From the NCBI RefSeq assembly GCF_003363265.1, contig NZ_QRBF01000004.1, forward strand, positions 62,001-126,000: a stretch of DNA of 64,000 nucleotides, written 5' to 3'. Both the position numbers and the translations under genes were made by a program. The DNA is from Dyella psychrodurans. GTDB taxonomy: Bacteria; Pseudomonadota; Gammaproteobacteria; Xanthomonadales; Rhodanobacteraceae. Under the pieces are notes generated by a model. It worked only from the letters and a program-made list of their open reading frames with translations, searched no databases and was not told where the DNA came from. The first letter of the stretch is position 1. Each line of letters begins with the position of its first letter. This document shows, in pieces, positions 11,838-20,268 of this stretch.

Positions 11838-12784
11838 GCTACTTTCTCCTTGCTCAGCTCTTGCCGGCCGTTTTCGACGAGTCGCACGAACAGCTCTTCC
11901 AGGCGATTGGTCTTGTTGCGCATCGACGTGACGGTGATGCCATGCGTGCCGAAGGCATCGAACAAGGTGTTCATGGGCTGCGTGCGCGGCATCTCAGCTT
12001 CCAGCGTGTGCTCGTCGACACAGCGAAAGCTGATGCCGGGCAGGGAAGGCAGTGTGTTCGGCAGGTCGGTGACATCGAACACGAAGGTTTCCACGTCCAG
12101 CTTGGACAACAGGTTCTTCATCGTGGTGTTCTCCACGATGCTACCGTGATCGATGATCGCGATGTTGCGGCAAAGCTGCTCGGCTTCTTCCAGATAATGC
12201 GTGGTGAGGATCACCGTGGTGCCGGCGGCATTGATGCCGCTGATGAATTGCCACATCGAACGGCGTATCTCGATATCCACGCCCGCGGTGGGCTCGTCGA
12301 GAATCAGCAGGCGCGGCTCGTTCATCATCGCGCGCGCGATCATCAGTCGGCGCTTCATGCCGCCGGAGAGCATGCGTGCCTGATCCTGCGCCTTGTCCCA
12401 CAAGCGCAGCTCTTTCAGGTATTTCTCGGCGCGCTCGGCGGCGATCTTGCGCGGAATGCCGTAGAAGCCGGCTTCGTTCACGCAGATGTCGAACGGTTTC
12501 TCGAACTGGTTGAAGTTGATCTCCTGCGGTACCAGGCCGATCAGCTTCATCGCTTCATTGCGCTGCTTGTTGACGGACACGCCGAAGATCCGCGCATCGC
12601 CTTCGGTGGAGTTCACCAGCGAGGAGAGGATGCCGATCAGCGTGGATTTGCCGGCGCCGTTGGGGCCCAGCAGCGCAAAGAAATCGCCAGGCTGCACCGT
12701 CAGGCTGATGCCTTTGAGTGCCTGGACGCCGTTGCCGTAGGTTTTGCGCAGATTTTCGACGACAAGCGCGGGGGAGGGGGACAT
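11834..12784 (-). CDS. ABC transporter ATP-binding protein (YadG-like)
   Basis: The 316-residue ATPase carries Walker A GPNGAGKST, signature LSGGMKRR, Walker B LLILDEPTAGVD and the switch His in LTTHYLEEAEQL. A C-terminal extension of about 80 residues is usual for drug/lipid-exporting ABC-A subunits. ATG at 12784 is chosen over a GTG nine bases upstream. It is the first gene of the two-gene exporter operon and is divergent from fpr. Confidence 0.9.
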   Translation of the reverse strand: MSPSPALVVENLRKTYGNGVQALKGISLTVQPGDFFALLGPNGAGKSTLIGILSSLVNSTEGDARIFGVSVNKQRNEAMKLIGLVPQEINFNQFEKPFDICVNEAGFYGIPRKIAAERAEKYLKELRLWDKAQDQARMLSGGMKRRLMIARAMMNEPRLLILDEPTAGVDIEIRRSMWQFISGINAAGTTVILTTHYLEEAEQLCRNIAIIDHGSIVENTTMKNLLSKLDVETFVFDVTDLPNTLPSLPGISFRCVDEHTLEAEMPRTQPMNTLFDAFGTHGITVTSMRNKTNRLEELFVRLVENGRQELSKEKVA

Positions 12785-12879
12785 GAGCTGCACCGTGGGG
12801 GCTAGCCCTTTATTATAGCGGGCCTTGTCCAGCCGACCGGTTCATCCCGGCGCACTCACTGTTTCTCCGGGAAATCCGC

Positions 12880-13626
12880 ATGGCCGAACACTTCACCCTA
12901 CGCCTCGTCGACAGCCGCATGCTGGCCTCCACCGTGCGGCACCTGGTGTTCGAGCGCGTCGACGGGCAGCCCCTGGCCTTCATTCCCGGGCAGTTCCTGC
13001 AGATCCACTTTCATTACGACGACGGCACCGCCACCAAGCGCAGCTACTCGGTCGCCAGCGTGGGCGATGGAGGCTCGCCGGTTCAGCGCATCGAGATCGC
13101 GGTGAGTTATGTGGACGGCGGCGCGGCCACCAAGCTGCTGAGCGGCCTGGAGATCGGCGGCACGATCGAGGCGAGTGGCCCCTACGGGCGCTTCTGCCTG
13201 CAGGACTCCGATACGCACCCGCGTTATTTGCTGCTGGCGACCGGCACCGGCGTCACGCCCTATCGCGCGATGCTTCCTCAGTTCGAGAAGCTGCTGGCGC
13301 ACGGCCAGCGCGAGGTCGTGCTTCTGTATGGCGCACGCAATGAAACGGAACTGCTTTACGGCGAGGAATTCGAAGCGTTTGCGCAGGCAAACCCAGGCTT
13401 CACGTTTCATGGTTGCCTGAGTCGGCAGCCGCGTGCCGTGCCGCGTCCCCATGATCGTCAGGGGCACGTGCAGAGCGTGCTGGCTGAATTGGCGCCTGCC
13501 GCTCAGCGTGACATCGCTTATCTGTGCGGCAATCCCAACATGGTCGATGCCGCTTTCAATGCGCTGAAGGAATTCGGTCTGCCGATTCCGCAGATTCGCC
13601 GCGAGAAGTACATCTCGTCCCGCTGA
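12880..13626 (+). CDS. fpr: ferredoxin--NADP(+) reductase
   Basis: The 248-residue flavoprotein shows the FAD-binding motif KRSYSVAS, the phosphate-binding loop GPYGRFCL and the NADP-binding motif ATGTGVTPYRAML. YLCGNPNMVD and the C-terminal REKYISSR follow. It moves electrons between NADPH and ferredoxin/flavodoxin in the cytoplasm. The C-terminal residues after the tyrosine are those of subclass I bacterial enzymes only in part, so the subclass is open. It is transcribed alone, divergent from the YadGH-like exporter. Confidence 0.88.
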   Translation: MAEHFTLRLVDSRMLASTVRHLVFERVDGQPLAFIPGQFLQIHFHYDDGTATKRSYSVASVGDGGSPVQRIEIAVSYVDGGAATKLLSGLEIGGTIEASGPYGRFCLQDSDTHPRYLLLATGTGVTPYRAMLPQFEKLLAHGQREVVLLYGARNETELLYGEEFEAFAQANPGFTFHGCLSRQPRAVPRPHDRQGHVQSVLAELAPAAQRDIAYLCGNPNMVDAAFNALKEFGLPIPQIRREKYISSR

Positions 13627-13655
13627 GCATGGGCGTGAAAGTTCTTCATCGGGCC

Positions 13656-13682
13656 TAAAGCGCGTCGAAATTTTGCCGATAA
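13656..13682 (+). promoter_or_regulatory. sigma-28 (FliA) promoter
   Basis: TAAAGCGC (13656-13663), exactly 11 bases, then GCCGATAA (13675-13682). The -10 element matches the FliA consensus (TAAAGTTT-N11-GCCGATAA) at all eight positions and the -35 at its first five. It reads rightward toward a 29-codon frame and the pilin-like gene at 14073. Confidence 0.75.
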
Positions 13683-13696
13683 GGGAAGTGCGGGAC

Positions 13697-13786
13697 ATGA
13701 CAGTCCTGCGCAAACGTCATCGTCATGACGCGTTGGAGCTAAAAACGTTGTCTCGCGACGGTTCAACTGCCCTTGAGCCGTGGTGA
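13697..13786 (+). CDS. possible 29-residue small protein downstream of the FliA promoter
   Basis: An ATG about 15 bases after the FliA -10 element opens a 29-codon frame ending in TGA. The product is basic at the N-terminus (RKRHRH) with no membrane segment. A purine-rich GGGAAG lies 9-14 bases upstream of the start. It could be a real small protein, a leader peptide or chance. There is no recognised family. Confidence 0.3.
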   Translation: MTVLRKRHRHDALELKTLSRDGSTALEPW

Positions 13787-14072
13787 AGTGCGGTCGGATG
13801 TCGATGTTTACCGCGACGGTTTGCCAACGCATCTTTCAGTGGCAAGAAGTTGCCGATAACCAATTGTTTCACAAGGAATTCACGCCACCAACACAATTGC
13901 CGGCATTGCCCTCGCGCGCAAATCTTCTGACGGCCAAATCACACGAAGAGTGTGATGCATTTCTCAATTTCATCACTGGAGTCGGCGGAGCCTCTTAAGG
14001 CCGGTGCGCCGCGGCCGATGGTGCCTATACAGGTACCCGCGATACGCGTGGGCGCCGGTGGAGGGCAGCATT

Positions 14073-14465
14073 ATGCGTGGGCCGCACTGGTTTGTTTTGG
14101 CAAGTTGTTCAGTCGCGATGATGTTCGCGTCATCTGCCGCGAAGGCAAGCGGTGGCGGAACGATCGAAGGCGGAACAATCACCTTCGTCGGCGCTGTGGT
14201 AGAGCCGACGTGCAGTGTTGCGGGCATGCATGACGACGTGAGTCTGGTCGTCAGCGCTGCGCAGACGCATCCGTCGCTTCAGCGAAGCTGTTCTGAACCA
14301 ACGACTACGGGTGCAGTAGCGAATGCGTCCCGGCCCTACGACGTCGACGTCGTGCATCTGTCCGGTTCGGAATCCGACCGGGTGCTCAAGTACTTCGCCA
14401 ATTATGTTCGCGCCGCCCAGCCCAGCTCGGCGGATCCGGTGTTGCTAACGCAGACCTATGAGTGA
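14073..14465 (+). CDS. short secreted pilin-like protein
   Basis: The ATG at 14073 has GGAGG about 8 bases upstream. The 130-residue product has a signal peptide (VLASCSVAMMFASSAAKA), then TITFVGAVVEPTCSVAG, the usual first strand and first cysteine of type 1 pilins. A second cysteine (LQRSCSEP) and a final strand ending LLTQTYE follow, like the C-terminal strand of pilins. At about 100 mature residues it is much shorter than FimA (about 160), with part of the middle missing. It lies on the opposite strand to the fimbrial operon and converges with it. It may be a minor subunit, an assembly terminator or a relic; function unknown. Confidence 0.65.
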   Translation: MRGPHWFVLASCSVAMMFASSAAKASGGGTIEGGTITFVGAVVEPTCSVAGMHDDVSLVVSAAQTHPSLQRSCSEPTTTGAVANASRPYDVDVVHLSGSESDRVLKYFANYVRAAQPSSADPVLLTQTYE

Positions 14466-14552
14466 TGCTTGGGATTTATCGGTACGCGGTGAGGAAAACT
14501 TGAGCCTTAGTTGTGCGCTCAGCATGCCGCCGATCATTCCGCATGCCGACTA

Positions 14553-15740
14553 TTACTGATAAGACATAGTAAACGTGGCAGTGCCACAGACTTGACCTGC
14601 GCTGATTGGCGAGCCGGTTGCGTAGTATTGCGCGTAGTAGGGGAGCGTAAGCTCGCCATTGGGCGAGTTGCCGACCGATTGCGCAGTATTGAATTGCACG
14701 GCCTGCTGATTGCTTTGCAGCAGTTGAATGCCGACATTCGTCGCTGGTGTGCCCGCCGAGCAGGAAGCAGATGGCAGGATCACGCCGGTTGCCGTTCCAG
14801 GATTGGCCGTACTCATTGTCATGTAGAGCGACCAGCCTGACGGGCAGGTGTACTGGATGTTGAAAGACGTCTTGCCCGCCACGGAGCCGGTTGTCGGCAA
14901 TGCGTTGCTGACTATCGTTGGCAATGCGACGCTGAGATTGCTTGAGCCTGCGACGACACTGCAGGTGCTCATGGATACGGTGATAGCGTTCAACGTCACC
15001 GTGGCGAAGGAAACGGAGGCGCTGCTGTACGTCGTTGTCGGGCCATCTTTCGGGGGGTTGGCGGGGACACTATCGGAATCGAAAAGCTGCAGCAGCTGGA
15101 TGCTGCTTATGGTGCCTGGACTCACCGGGCCGGTTTTGACCAGCTGAGCGGTAAATTTGGCTGCAACAGGGTTCGGGCTGCAACTTCCGGGATTGTTGTT
15201 GGTTCCACCTGCTGAAGTGCAATTGCTGGTTTGTACGGCCCATCCGGTGGTGCCATTGGGTCCATTGCTGCCGCTGCTCGCCTGGGCAGGCGTCGCGGTG
15301 AGCAACACATCGATGCCCGGCACGCTGGTCTGGAACATGATGCCGCTTCCACTGGGAGAGGCATTTGTCGAGTCGATGGTTGCCAGTTGGCCGGCCAGTA
15401 CCGTGAAGTCATCGTAATAGTTCGGCGTCAACAAAAAGGCCGTATAGCAATCGACGTCTACCGTTACGGACGCCGCACTGCCAATCAGTCCGTTGGCCGT
15501 GCCCGGCGCAATGCTGATGGTAGACGGCAAGGTAATGGCAGCACTGGTCGGTGTTGCGCTGCACGCGGGGGCTTGGCCGCCCGCGACCTGGGCGGCCAAG
15601 ACGTGAGCATGTCCGGTTTTGCCGCCCGATGAGGTATTGATGACAAACGCAGAGCAGATCGTGGGCGACAACAGGCCAACGGCTAGCACTAGTGCGGTGA
15701 CTCGTCTTGCGAGAGGCGAGGCAAATGTGGCGTATTTCAT
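14553..15740 (-). CDS. fimbrial tip adhesin-like protein
   Basis: The 395-residue exported protein (signal peptide about residues 1-33, ending CSAF) has a Cys-containing N-terminal half that looks like a receptor-binding domain. The C-terminal pilin domain (from about residue 255) ends with QVCGTATFTMSYQ, the typical donor-accepting pilin strand. Two-domain proteins of this type cap chaperone-usher fimbriae and bind host or surface ligands. The ATG at 15740 overlaps the usher stop (ATGA), so it is the last gene of the fimA-chaperone-usher-adhesin operon. The ligand is unknown. Confidence 0.8.
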   Translation of the reverse strand: MKYATFASPLARRVTALVLAVGLLSPTICSAFVINTSSGGKTGHAHVLAAQVAGGQAPACSATPTSAAITLPSTISIAPGTANGLIGSAASVTVDVDCYTAFLLTPNYYDDFTVLAGQLATIDSTNASPSGSGIMFQTSVPGIDVLLTATPAQASSGSNGPNGTTGWAVQTSNCTSAGGTNNNPGSCSPNPVAAKFTAQLVKTGPVSPGTISSIQLLQLFDSDSVPANPPKDGPTTTYSSASVSFATVTLNAITVSMSTCSVVAGSSNLSVALPTIVSNALPTTGSVAGKTSFNIQYTCPSGWSLYMTMSTANPGTATGVILPSASCSAGTPATNVGIQLLQSNQQAVQFNTAQSVGNSPNGELTLPYYAQYYATGSPISAGQVCGTATFTMSYQ

Positions 15741-18547
15741 GTGCCGTCCCTCAAAACAAGTGCGTCGGCGCCAGGGTTCGTGCATGTGACGCTCATCTGT
15801 TCGTAGCCCACCGTCGTTTGTTTGTGCTTGGCTTTGGGCGCGAGCCGATAATCGAACGAACACGACTGTGCCGCTCCATTATCGTCCTGCCAGCGCGCGG
15901 TCAGTCGGCCAGCCTGATCGACACCGCGCAGCAGAATCTGTCCAGCCTGGCCCACGACACCCAGCGAGAAACCCTTCTCGTTGAACACTTCGGCACCGAA
16001 TGGCAACGCCTCGCCGTCCTTGAGGCGCGCACGCACAATGAGCGTGCGACCGTTTTCGGTCTTGAATTTCAGCATCACCACTGCGCCAGCATAGGGTACG
16101 ACCTGCGCGCTGCTGGCATCGAGTTGCACGTCCAGCGGCAATCCTTTGGGATCGATCTGGATGGTATTTAGCTGGTAAGGCGTCAGGTACGGCACCACCG
16201 CATAGCCGAAGCGATCCACGCGTGCGCCGGGGGCATTGGCCAGGCGTGCGCCGGCGGCGTCTGGCAAATACACGATACCCACGGTGTCGCCGAGCGGCTG
16301 GCCGAACGTGACACCGCCGGGGTGCGCAATCACCGAACCACTCGCGTTTACCGATGCCTGCGAGTAGCCGCTGCCATCGCCATAGCTGGCATTGAACACC
16401 GCATACGGACTGCGGTAGCCCACGTTCACCGAGCCGGCATTGCCGCCGCCATCGCTGCTGTGCGTCGCCGCGGCGCTGTAGTTGAACTGGCTATCGCTGC
16501 CGAGCGTGCCGTTGAGCATCGCCTGATCCTGCGAGCCACCTTGTTGATCATGACTGACGTTGAGCGTAAAGGTCGGGGAGTGCGTGTTGCGACCCAGCGG
16601 CAACGAGACGCTCACGAAGTACTCGTTGTCGTAGTGGCCCAGCGGGTCCACCGAGCGTGTCGCGGACAGGCTGTAGGTGAGCTGGTGGAAGTGGTTGTTG
16701 TAGCCGACCTGAAATTGCGTGTCGTTGCCGCGGCGATTCCAGTAGTCGCTGGCGGACACGTTGGCGTAGAACGAGCCGCCGTTGTGCCCCAAGGACTGGT
16801 TGAGCGAGAGCGTGAAATTGCTGCGCTGCCGTTCCACTCCGGTGGCGGAGAGGATCGGGTTGGTGGTGAACGCGCTTCCCGTGAGGGCGGCCTGCTGGGC
16901 GGGCGTCAATACGCTCTGCGCCGGCACGCCATCGATCGTCGGCACGATCTGCTGTGGCACGACATCGAAGGCATTGATGCCCTGGCGCGCGTAATCGCGA
17001 GCTTGTTCGGCCTGGGTCAGGCTGAGAAAGCCGCCGGTGGAATAGCGATAGGTGGCAACCGACAGGGTCGTTCCTGTCGACGGGATGATCTTGCTGTAGG
17101 TCAAACGCACACTCTGGCCCGACTGCGTCGAGTAACCCGGGATATGGGCGTCGGCCTGGGTGATGTCCATTGCCAATGCGCCATAGCGCGTATTGATCGC
17201 GGCGCCCGCCAGCAGCGCGCCATAGCCTTGTGAGCCTGCGATGCCGGCATATCCCGTCAGCAGGTTGTTGAAACCGTGCTGCACGGTGGCCTGCACCACG
17301 GCCGGCTTGTCCTGGATCGTCGCATCACGCAGCTGGCCGACGGCGATGTCGAAGCGGGTGATGCCGGGGCGCAACAGTTGCGCCACCGAGGCGTAAGGTA
17401 CGGCGAAGGTGCTCACACGACCGTCTGCCTCCGTCACCGTAACCTGCAGGCTACCGCCGTAACCGGTGGGATAAAGGTCGCTGAGCGTGAACGGACCGGG
17501 TGACACGGTGGTCTCGTAGATCACCACGCCGTTCTGCCGCACGGTGATCTTGGCATTGGTCTGGGCCACGCCATGCACTACTGGAGCGTAGCCCTGCAGC
17601 GACTGCGGCAGCATGCGATCGTCGGTACCGAGTTGTATGCCGCGGATACCGTAACTGTCGAAGACGGCGCCATCCGTAAAGCTGTCGCCGATCGTCAGCT
17701 GCGCGCGCAGTGAAGACAGGTCACGCTGTACGTAGGTGTTGATGTTTTGCCACTGACTGCGCGCCGGCGCACCGGCGGCCCCCGATTCCCAGTTGGCGGT
17801 GGCGTCTTCGCGGAAATGCCAGGGGCCGAGATTCAGGCCGCTGTTTAGCCCCAGATACGACGTGGTCTGCGTCTGGCCCTGGCTGCGGCTGCGGTAGCTG
17901 TTGAAGTTGTAGTTCAGCAGGGCTGCCGGCACGCCGGCGTCCCAGTATTCCGGATTGACGTAGCCACGCGCCACCTGGCCCAGGTAAGCCTGCGGCACGC
18001 TGACATCGACACGCAGCTGCGTCATGTCGAATGCCATGGTCGCCCCCTGGATCAGGCTGCCCATGCTCACGCAGGTCTTCGGGTCGCTCAGGCTGGCAAC
18101 GGTCTCGGCAGACAGCTTCGCCGGGTGCAGACCCAATTGGTCGAGCAACCGCCGGTCGATGCACGGCATGGCGCTGGCATTCGCGGACGTGGCGGCGAAA
18201 CGTACGTCGCTGCGGCCAACCCAGACGTTATTGAGATAGACGTCCGCGTTGTAGCTGCCTGGAAGCACGGGGTTGCCGTGCTCGAAGCGGGAAAGGTCCG
18301 TGGTGTTCTGTCCGGCACCAGCGAGCAGGCTGCGATCGAAATCGGCAAAGCCGCTGCTGGCGCTGGCATCCGCACCGTTGGCGGCTGCAGCCGCGGATGC
18401 GTCGGGTGATGCGGCAGCGGGAGCAGCAAAAGCGCTCGTCCAGCTGCTTAGTGCGGCAGCAATGCCCACGCAAAGCAAAATCTGGCGACACACACCATGT
18501 TTAGGCGCTGGACCCGCCCCATGAAATGTGTGCCGGCGATGCGTCAC
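15737..18547 (-). CDS. outer-membrane fimbrial usher protein (FimD/PapC family)
   Basis: The 936-residue protein has a signal peptide (about 1-42, ending SAFA) and an N-terminal chaperone-binding domain (FEHGNPVLPGSYNADVYLNN, VWVG). A 24-strand beta-barrel with plug follows, and a C-terminal domain with a cysteine pair (QSCSFDYRL, SVTC). Motifs such as LPQSLQGYAPVV and GPFTLSDLYPTGYGGSL are hallmarks of ushers. It drives pilin polymerisation and export through the outer membrane. It overlaps the chaperone gene upstream by four bases and the adhesin gene downstream by four, so the three are co-translated. Confidence 0.95.
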   Translation of the reverse strand: MTHRRHTFHGAGPAPKHGVCRQILLCVGIAAALSSWTSAFAAPAAASPDASAAAAANGADASASSGFADFDRSLLAGAGQNTTDLSRFEHGNPVLPGSYNADVYLNNVWVGRSDVRFAATSANASAMPCIDRRLLDQLGLHPAKLSAETVASLSDPKTCVSMGSLIQGATMAFDMTQLRVDVSVPQAYLGQVARGYVNPEYWDAGVPAALLNYNFNSYRSRSQGQTQTTSYLGLNSGLNLGPWHFREDATANWESGAAGAPARSQWQNINTYVQRDLSSLRAQLTIGDSFTDGAVFDSYGIRGIQLGTDDRMLPQSLQGYAPVVHGVAQTNAKITVRQNGVVIYETTVSPGPFTLSDLYPTGYGGSLQVTVTEADGRVSTFAVPYASVAQLLRPGITRFDIAVGQLRDATIQDKPAVVQATVQHGFNNLLTGYAGIAGSQGYGALLAGAAINTRYGALAMDITQADAHIPGYSTQSGQSVRLTYSKIIPSTGTTLSVATYRYSTGGFLSLTQAEQARDYARQGINAFDVVPQQIVPTIDGVPAQSVLTPAQQAALTGSAFTTNPILSATGVERQRSNFTLSLNQSLGHNGGSFYANVSASDYWNRRGNDTQFQVGYNNHFHQLTYSLSATRSVDPLGHYDNEYFVSVSLPLGRNTHSPTFTLNVSHDQQGGSQDQAMLNGTLGSDSQFNYSAAATHSSDGGGNAGSVNVGYRSPYAVFNASYGDGSGYSQASVNASGSVIAHPGGVTFGQPLGDTVGIVYLPDAAGARLANAPGARVDRFGYAVVPYLTPYQLNTIQIDPKGLPLDVQLDASSAQVVPYAGAVVMLKFKTENGRTLIVRARLKDGEALPFGAEVFNEKGFSLGVVGQAGQILLRGVDQAGRLTARWQDDNGAAQSCSFDYRLAPKAKHKQTTVGYEQMSVTCTNPGADALVLRDGT

Positions 18548-19287
18548 GGCGAAACGGTGCCCTTGAACGAGGCGGTCGCGCCGTAGTCATTGACGATGTC
18601 ATAGGCGACGGAAGTACCCGCTGCCGGCGCCGCCGTCAGTCCCTTTACTTTCAGGTGCAGCATGCCGAGCGGATCGACCATGCCAGTGTCGGCGCTGTAC
18701 GACTTGCCGCCGACATCCAGCGACAATTTGACGATAGTGACGTGGTATGGCGTGGGGTTGCGCACTTCCAGTGCGTAGCCTTGGCCATCGGCAACGGCCT
18801 TCCAGGTCACCTGTTCGGGTGCTTTCTGCGCGTCGCCGGGCAGATGCGCAGGACGGTAGAAAAGTTTGAGGCGCGAGCGGATCGCGAACTGCAACAGGTT
18901 TTTGCCGGCTGCTTCTTCTCCGCTGGGCTTGGGAGGTATTTCAAGCACGTTGAGCCAGAACAGCGACTCGCGGTCACTGGGCAGCTGTGCGGGCGTGGAA
19001 ATGATGCGCAGGCTCTGATCCTTGTGCGCCTCCATACGAAACAAGGGAGGCGTGATCAGAAACGGCACATTGACCTTGTCCGGCGTGGACTTGGGATCGC
19101 CATTGTCGATCCATGCCTCCACCAGTGCCGGATGAGCGTTGTCATTGGTCAGCCGCACGGTGACTTCGCCATCCTGGGCCGGAAACACGACACGCGTCCC
19201 TGCGATCAGCACGCTGGCATTCGCAGCGCCGGCGACGAGGCACATGGACATCAGGCCCGCGCGGACAGCGCGGATGAGGGTATTCAT
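18544..19287 (-). CDS. periplasmic fimbrial chaperone (PapD family)
   Basis: The 247-residue protein starts at ATG 19287 with signal peptide LMSMCLVAGAANA. The two immunoglobulin-like domains of PapD chaperones are visible: GTRVVFPAQDGEVTVRLTN (G1/A1 strands with the conserved Arg), LFWLNVLEIPP, and IRSRLKLFYRP with the conserved Lys that anchors the pilin C-terminus. It folds pilin subunits by donor-strand complementation and delivers them to the usher encoded next. Confidence 0.93.
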   Translation of the reverse strand: MNTLIRAVRAGLMSMCLVAGAANASVLIAGTRVVFPAQDGEVTVRLTNDNAHPALVEAWIDNGDPKSTPDKVNVPFLITPPLFRMEAHKDQSLRIISTPAQLPSDRESLFWLNVLEIPPKPSGEEAAGKNLLQFAIRSRLKLFYRPAHLPGDAQKAPEQVTWKAVADGQGYALEVRNPTPYHVTIVKLSLDVGGKSYSADTGMVDPLGMLHLKVKGLTAAPAAGTSVAYDIVNDYGATASFKGTVSP

Positions 19288-19334
19288 GGAAGGACTCTCG
19301 AAGGTCAACGAATGACGGAGCGTGTCCGAACTAC

Positions 19335-19362
19335 GCTGCGGCAGAAATTGCCCTGCCGCAGC
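19335..19362 (-). promoter_or_regulatory. hairpin between major pilin and chaperone genes
   Basis: GCTGCGGCAG and CTGCCGCAGC form a perfect 10-base stem with an 8-base loop just after the fimA stop codon. No T-run follows on the minus strand, so it is not a simple terminator. Hairpins in this position stabilise the pilin mRNA or partly stop transcription, giving much more pilin than chaperone and usher. Confidence 0.6.
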
Positions 19363-19378
19363 GCGCTCGTTCCGCGAC

Positions 19379-19942
19379 TTACTGATACTGGGTCGTGTAC
19401 GTCACGGTCGTGTTCACCAGGCCCGCGGTAGCGGCGGCAGTGGCGTAGTACTGAGCCTGATAGCTCAACGTGACGCCGCCACTCGAGAGCGTTCCCACTG
19501 GCGAGTTGGCATTGGTGTTGAGATTGATGACCGCGCTGGTGCCGCTGAGCAACTGCACTTCGACATTGCTAGCGACGGTCTGCGGAGAAGTAGCGGTAGC
19601 GATGTTCTTGAGGTTGCCGTCGGCAGCATTGATGTTGGAACCGCCGAACTGTTCCTGCACGCTGGTGAGGTTCGGATCGCAACCGCTCACCTTGATGGTG
19701 AAGGGCGTGTTACCGGCAACGTTGCCGGCTGCATTCAGGGCCGTCGTGAACACCACCGGCAACTGAACCGTGTTGGAGGCGCTGCCGCCAGCCACGCTGA
19801 ACGTGCAGGTATTGGCGACAACCTTGCCGGTGATCGTGATGGTGCCGTCGGGAGCGGGAGCGGCAGCCCCGGCGATGCGCGGAGCCATTGCGATAACGCC
19901 AAAGCTGGCGACCAGCGCTGCGGCGAGTAGGGTTTTCTTCAT
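19379..19942 (-). CDS. fimA: major type 1 fimbrial subunit
   Basis: The 187-residue pilin has a signal peptide (MKKTLLAAALVASFGVIAMA...AGA), the N-terminal extension used in donor-strand exchange (TITITGKVVANTC), and two cysteines forming the pilin disulphide (ANTCTF, VSGCDP). The final strand is VTYTTQYQ. AAGGAAA is placed about 8 bases before the ATG. It is the first gene of the operon, with chaperone, usher and adhesin downstream. The leader carries a sigma-54-like promoter and two Clp/Crp-like palindromes. Confidence 0.93.
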   Translation of the reverse strand: MKKTLLAAALVASFGVIAMAPRIAGAAAPAPDGTITITGKVVANTCTFSVAGGSASNTVQLPVVFTTALNAAGNVAGNTPFTIKVSGCDPNLTSVQEQFGGSNINAADGNLKNIATATSPQTVASNVEVQLLSGTSAVINLNTNANSPVGTLSSGGVTLSYQAQYYATAAATAGLVNTTVTYTTQYQ

Positions 19943-20059
19943 TGCGGAGTTTCCTTGTTTATCGTCTAGGTAAGGTTGCAGCGTTCGGTAAAGCGCGTGC
20001 GGTGGGCCGGGCGTTTCCCCGCCCCCTCACGGGCAGGCCCACGCCTTGCACCGGACTTG

Positions 20060-20076
20060 AGCAACAATCGGGCCAA
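20060..20076 (-). promoter_or_regulatory. sigma-54-like (-24/-12) promoter of fimA
   Basis: On the minus strand the sequence TTGGCCCGATTGTTGCT has GG and GC separated by 10 bases and matches the RpoN consensus TTGGCACG-N4-TTGCT at all but one fixed position. Transcription would start near 20050, giving a leader of about 108 bases for fimA. No conventional sigma-70 promoter is obvious nearby. Confidence 0.5.
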
Positions 20077-20078
20077 AG

Positions 20079-20094
20079 CGTGATTTGGATCACA
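20079..20094. promoter_or_regulatory. Clp/Crp-like binding site, proximal
   Basis: CGTGA-TTTGGA-TCACA matches the Crp/Clp consensus TGTGA-N6-TCACA at nine of ten positions. It lies two bases upstream of the sigma-54-like element of fimA. In xanthomonads Clp is a Crp homologue whose DNA binding is reported to be blocked by cyclic di-GMP. Confidence 0.6.
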
Positions 20095-20174
20095 TTCCCC
20101 CCTGAAGGCCCGCCAATTTCCAGCGTAGGCCTTACATTTTTTTCAGGGAACGTTGACATTTAATCAGAAAATTC

Positions 20175-20190
20175 TGTGATGCGTGTCACG
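20175..20190. promoter_or_regulatory. Clp/Crp-like binding site, distal
   Basis: TGTGA-TGCGTG-TCACG matches the Crp/Clp consensus at nine of ten positions. It is centred 96 bases from the proximal site, about nine helical turns, so two dimers could act on the same face. Confidence 0.5.
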
Positions 20191-20268
20191 AAAGTTCCCG
20201 GGTGGGCCGTCAAAAAGTGACGCGATTGGTCCAGGGATACCCCTCGTTACGGCCGATAACTCCCACTT

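Larger units (their letters stand above)
13627..14072. other. 446-base leader/intergenic region before the short pilin-like gene
   Basis: The region holds a sigma-28-type promoter (13656-13682), a 29-codon open frame (13697-13786), and a perfect 7-base hairpin ATCACAC-GAAGA-GTGTGAT (13938-13956). A 72-codon frame at 13780-13998 has no clear ribosome binding site and is not called. The long leader could be regulatory. I could not match it to a known riboswitch. Confidence 0.5.

Noticed and set aside
13938-13956. ATCACAC-GAAGA-GTGTGAT as a Crp/Clp site
   Set aside because: The half-sites are in the wrong order for Crp/Clp (TGTGA-N6-TCACA); it is a hairpin, so it was listed only as part of the leader.
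13980-14072. Cyclic di-GMP (GEMM) riboswitch before the short pilin gene
   Set aside because: The GC-rich leader looked tempting, but the conserved GEMM core and tetraloop receptor could not be found.
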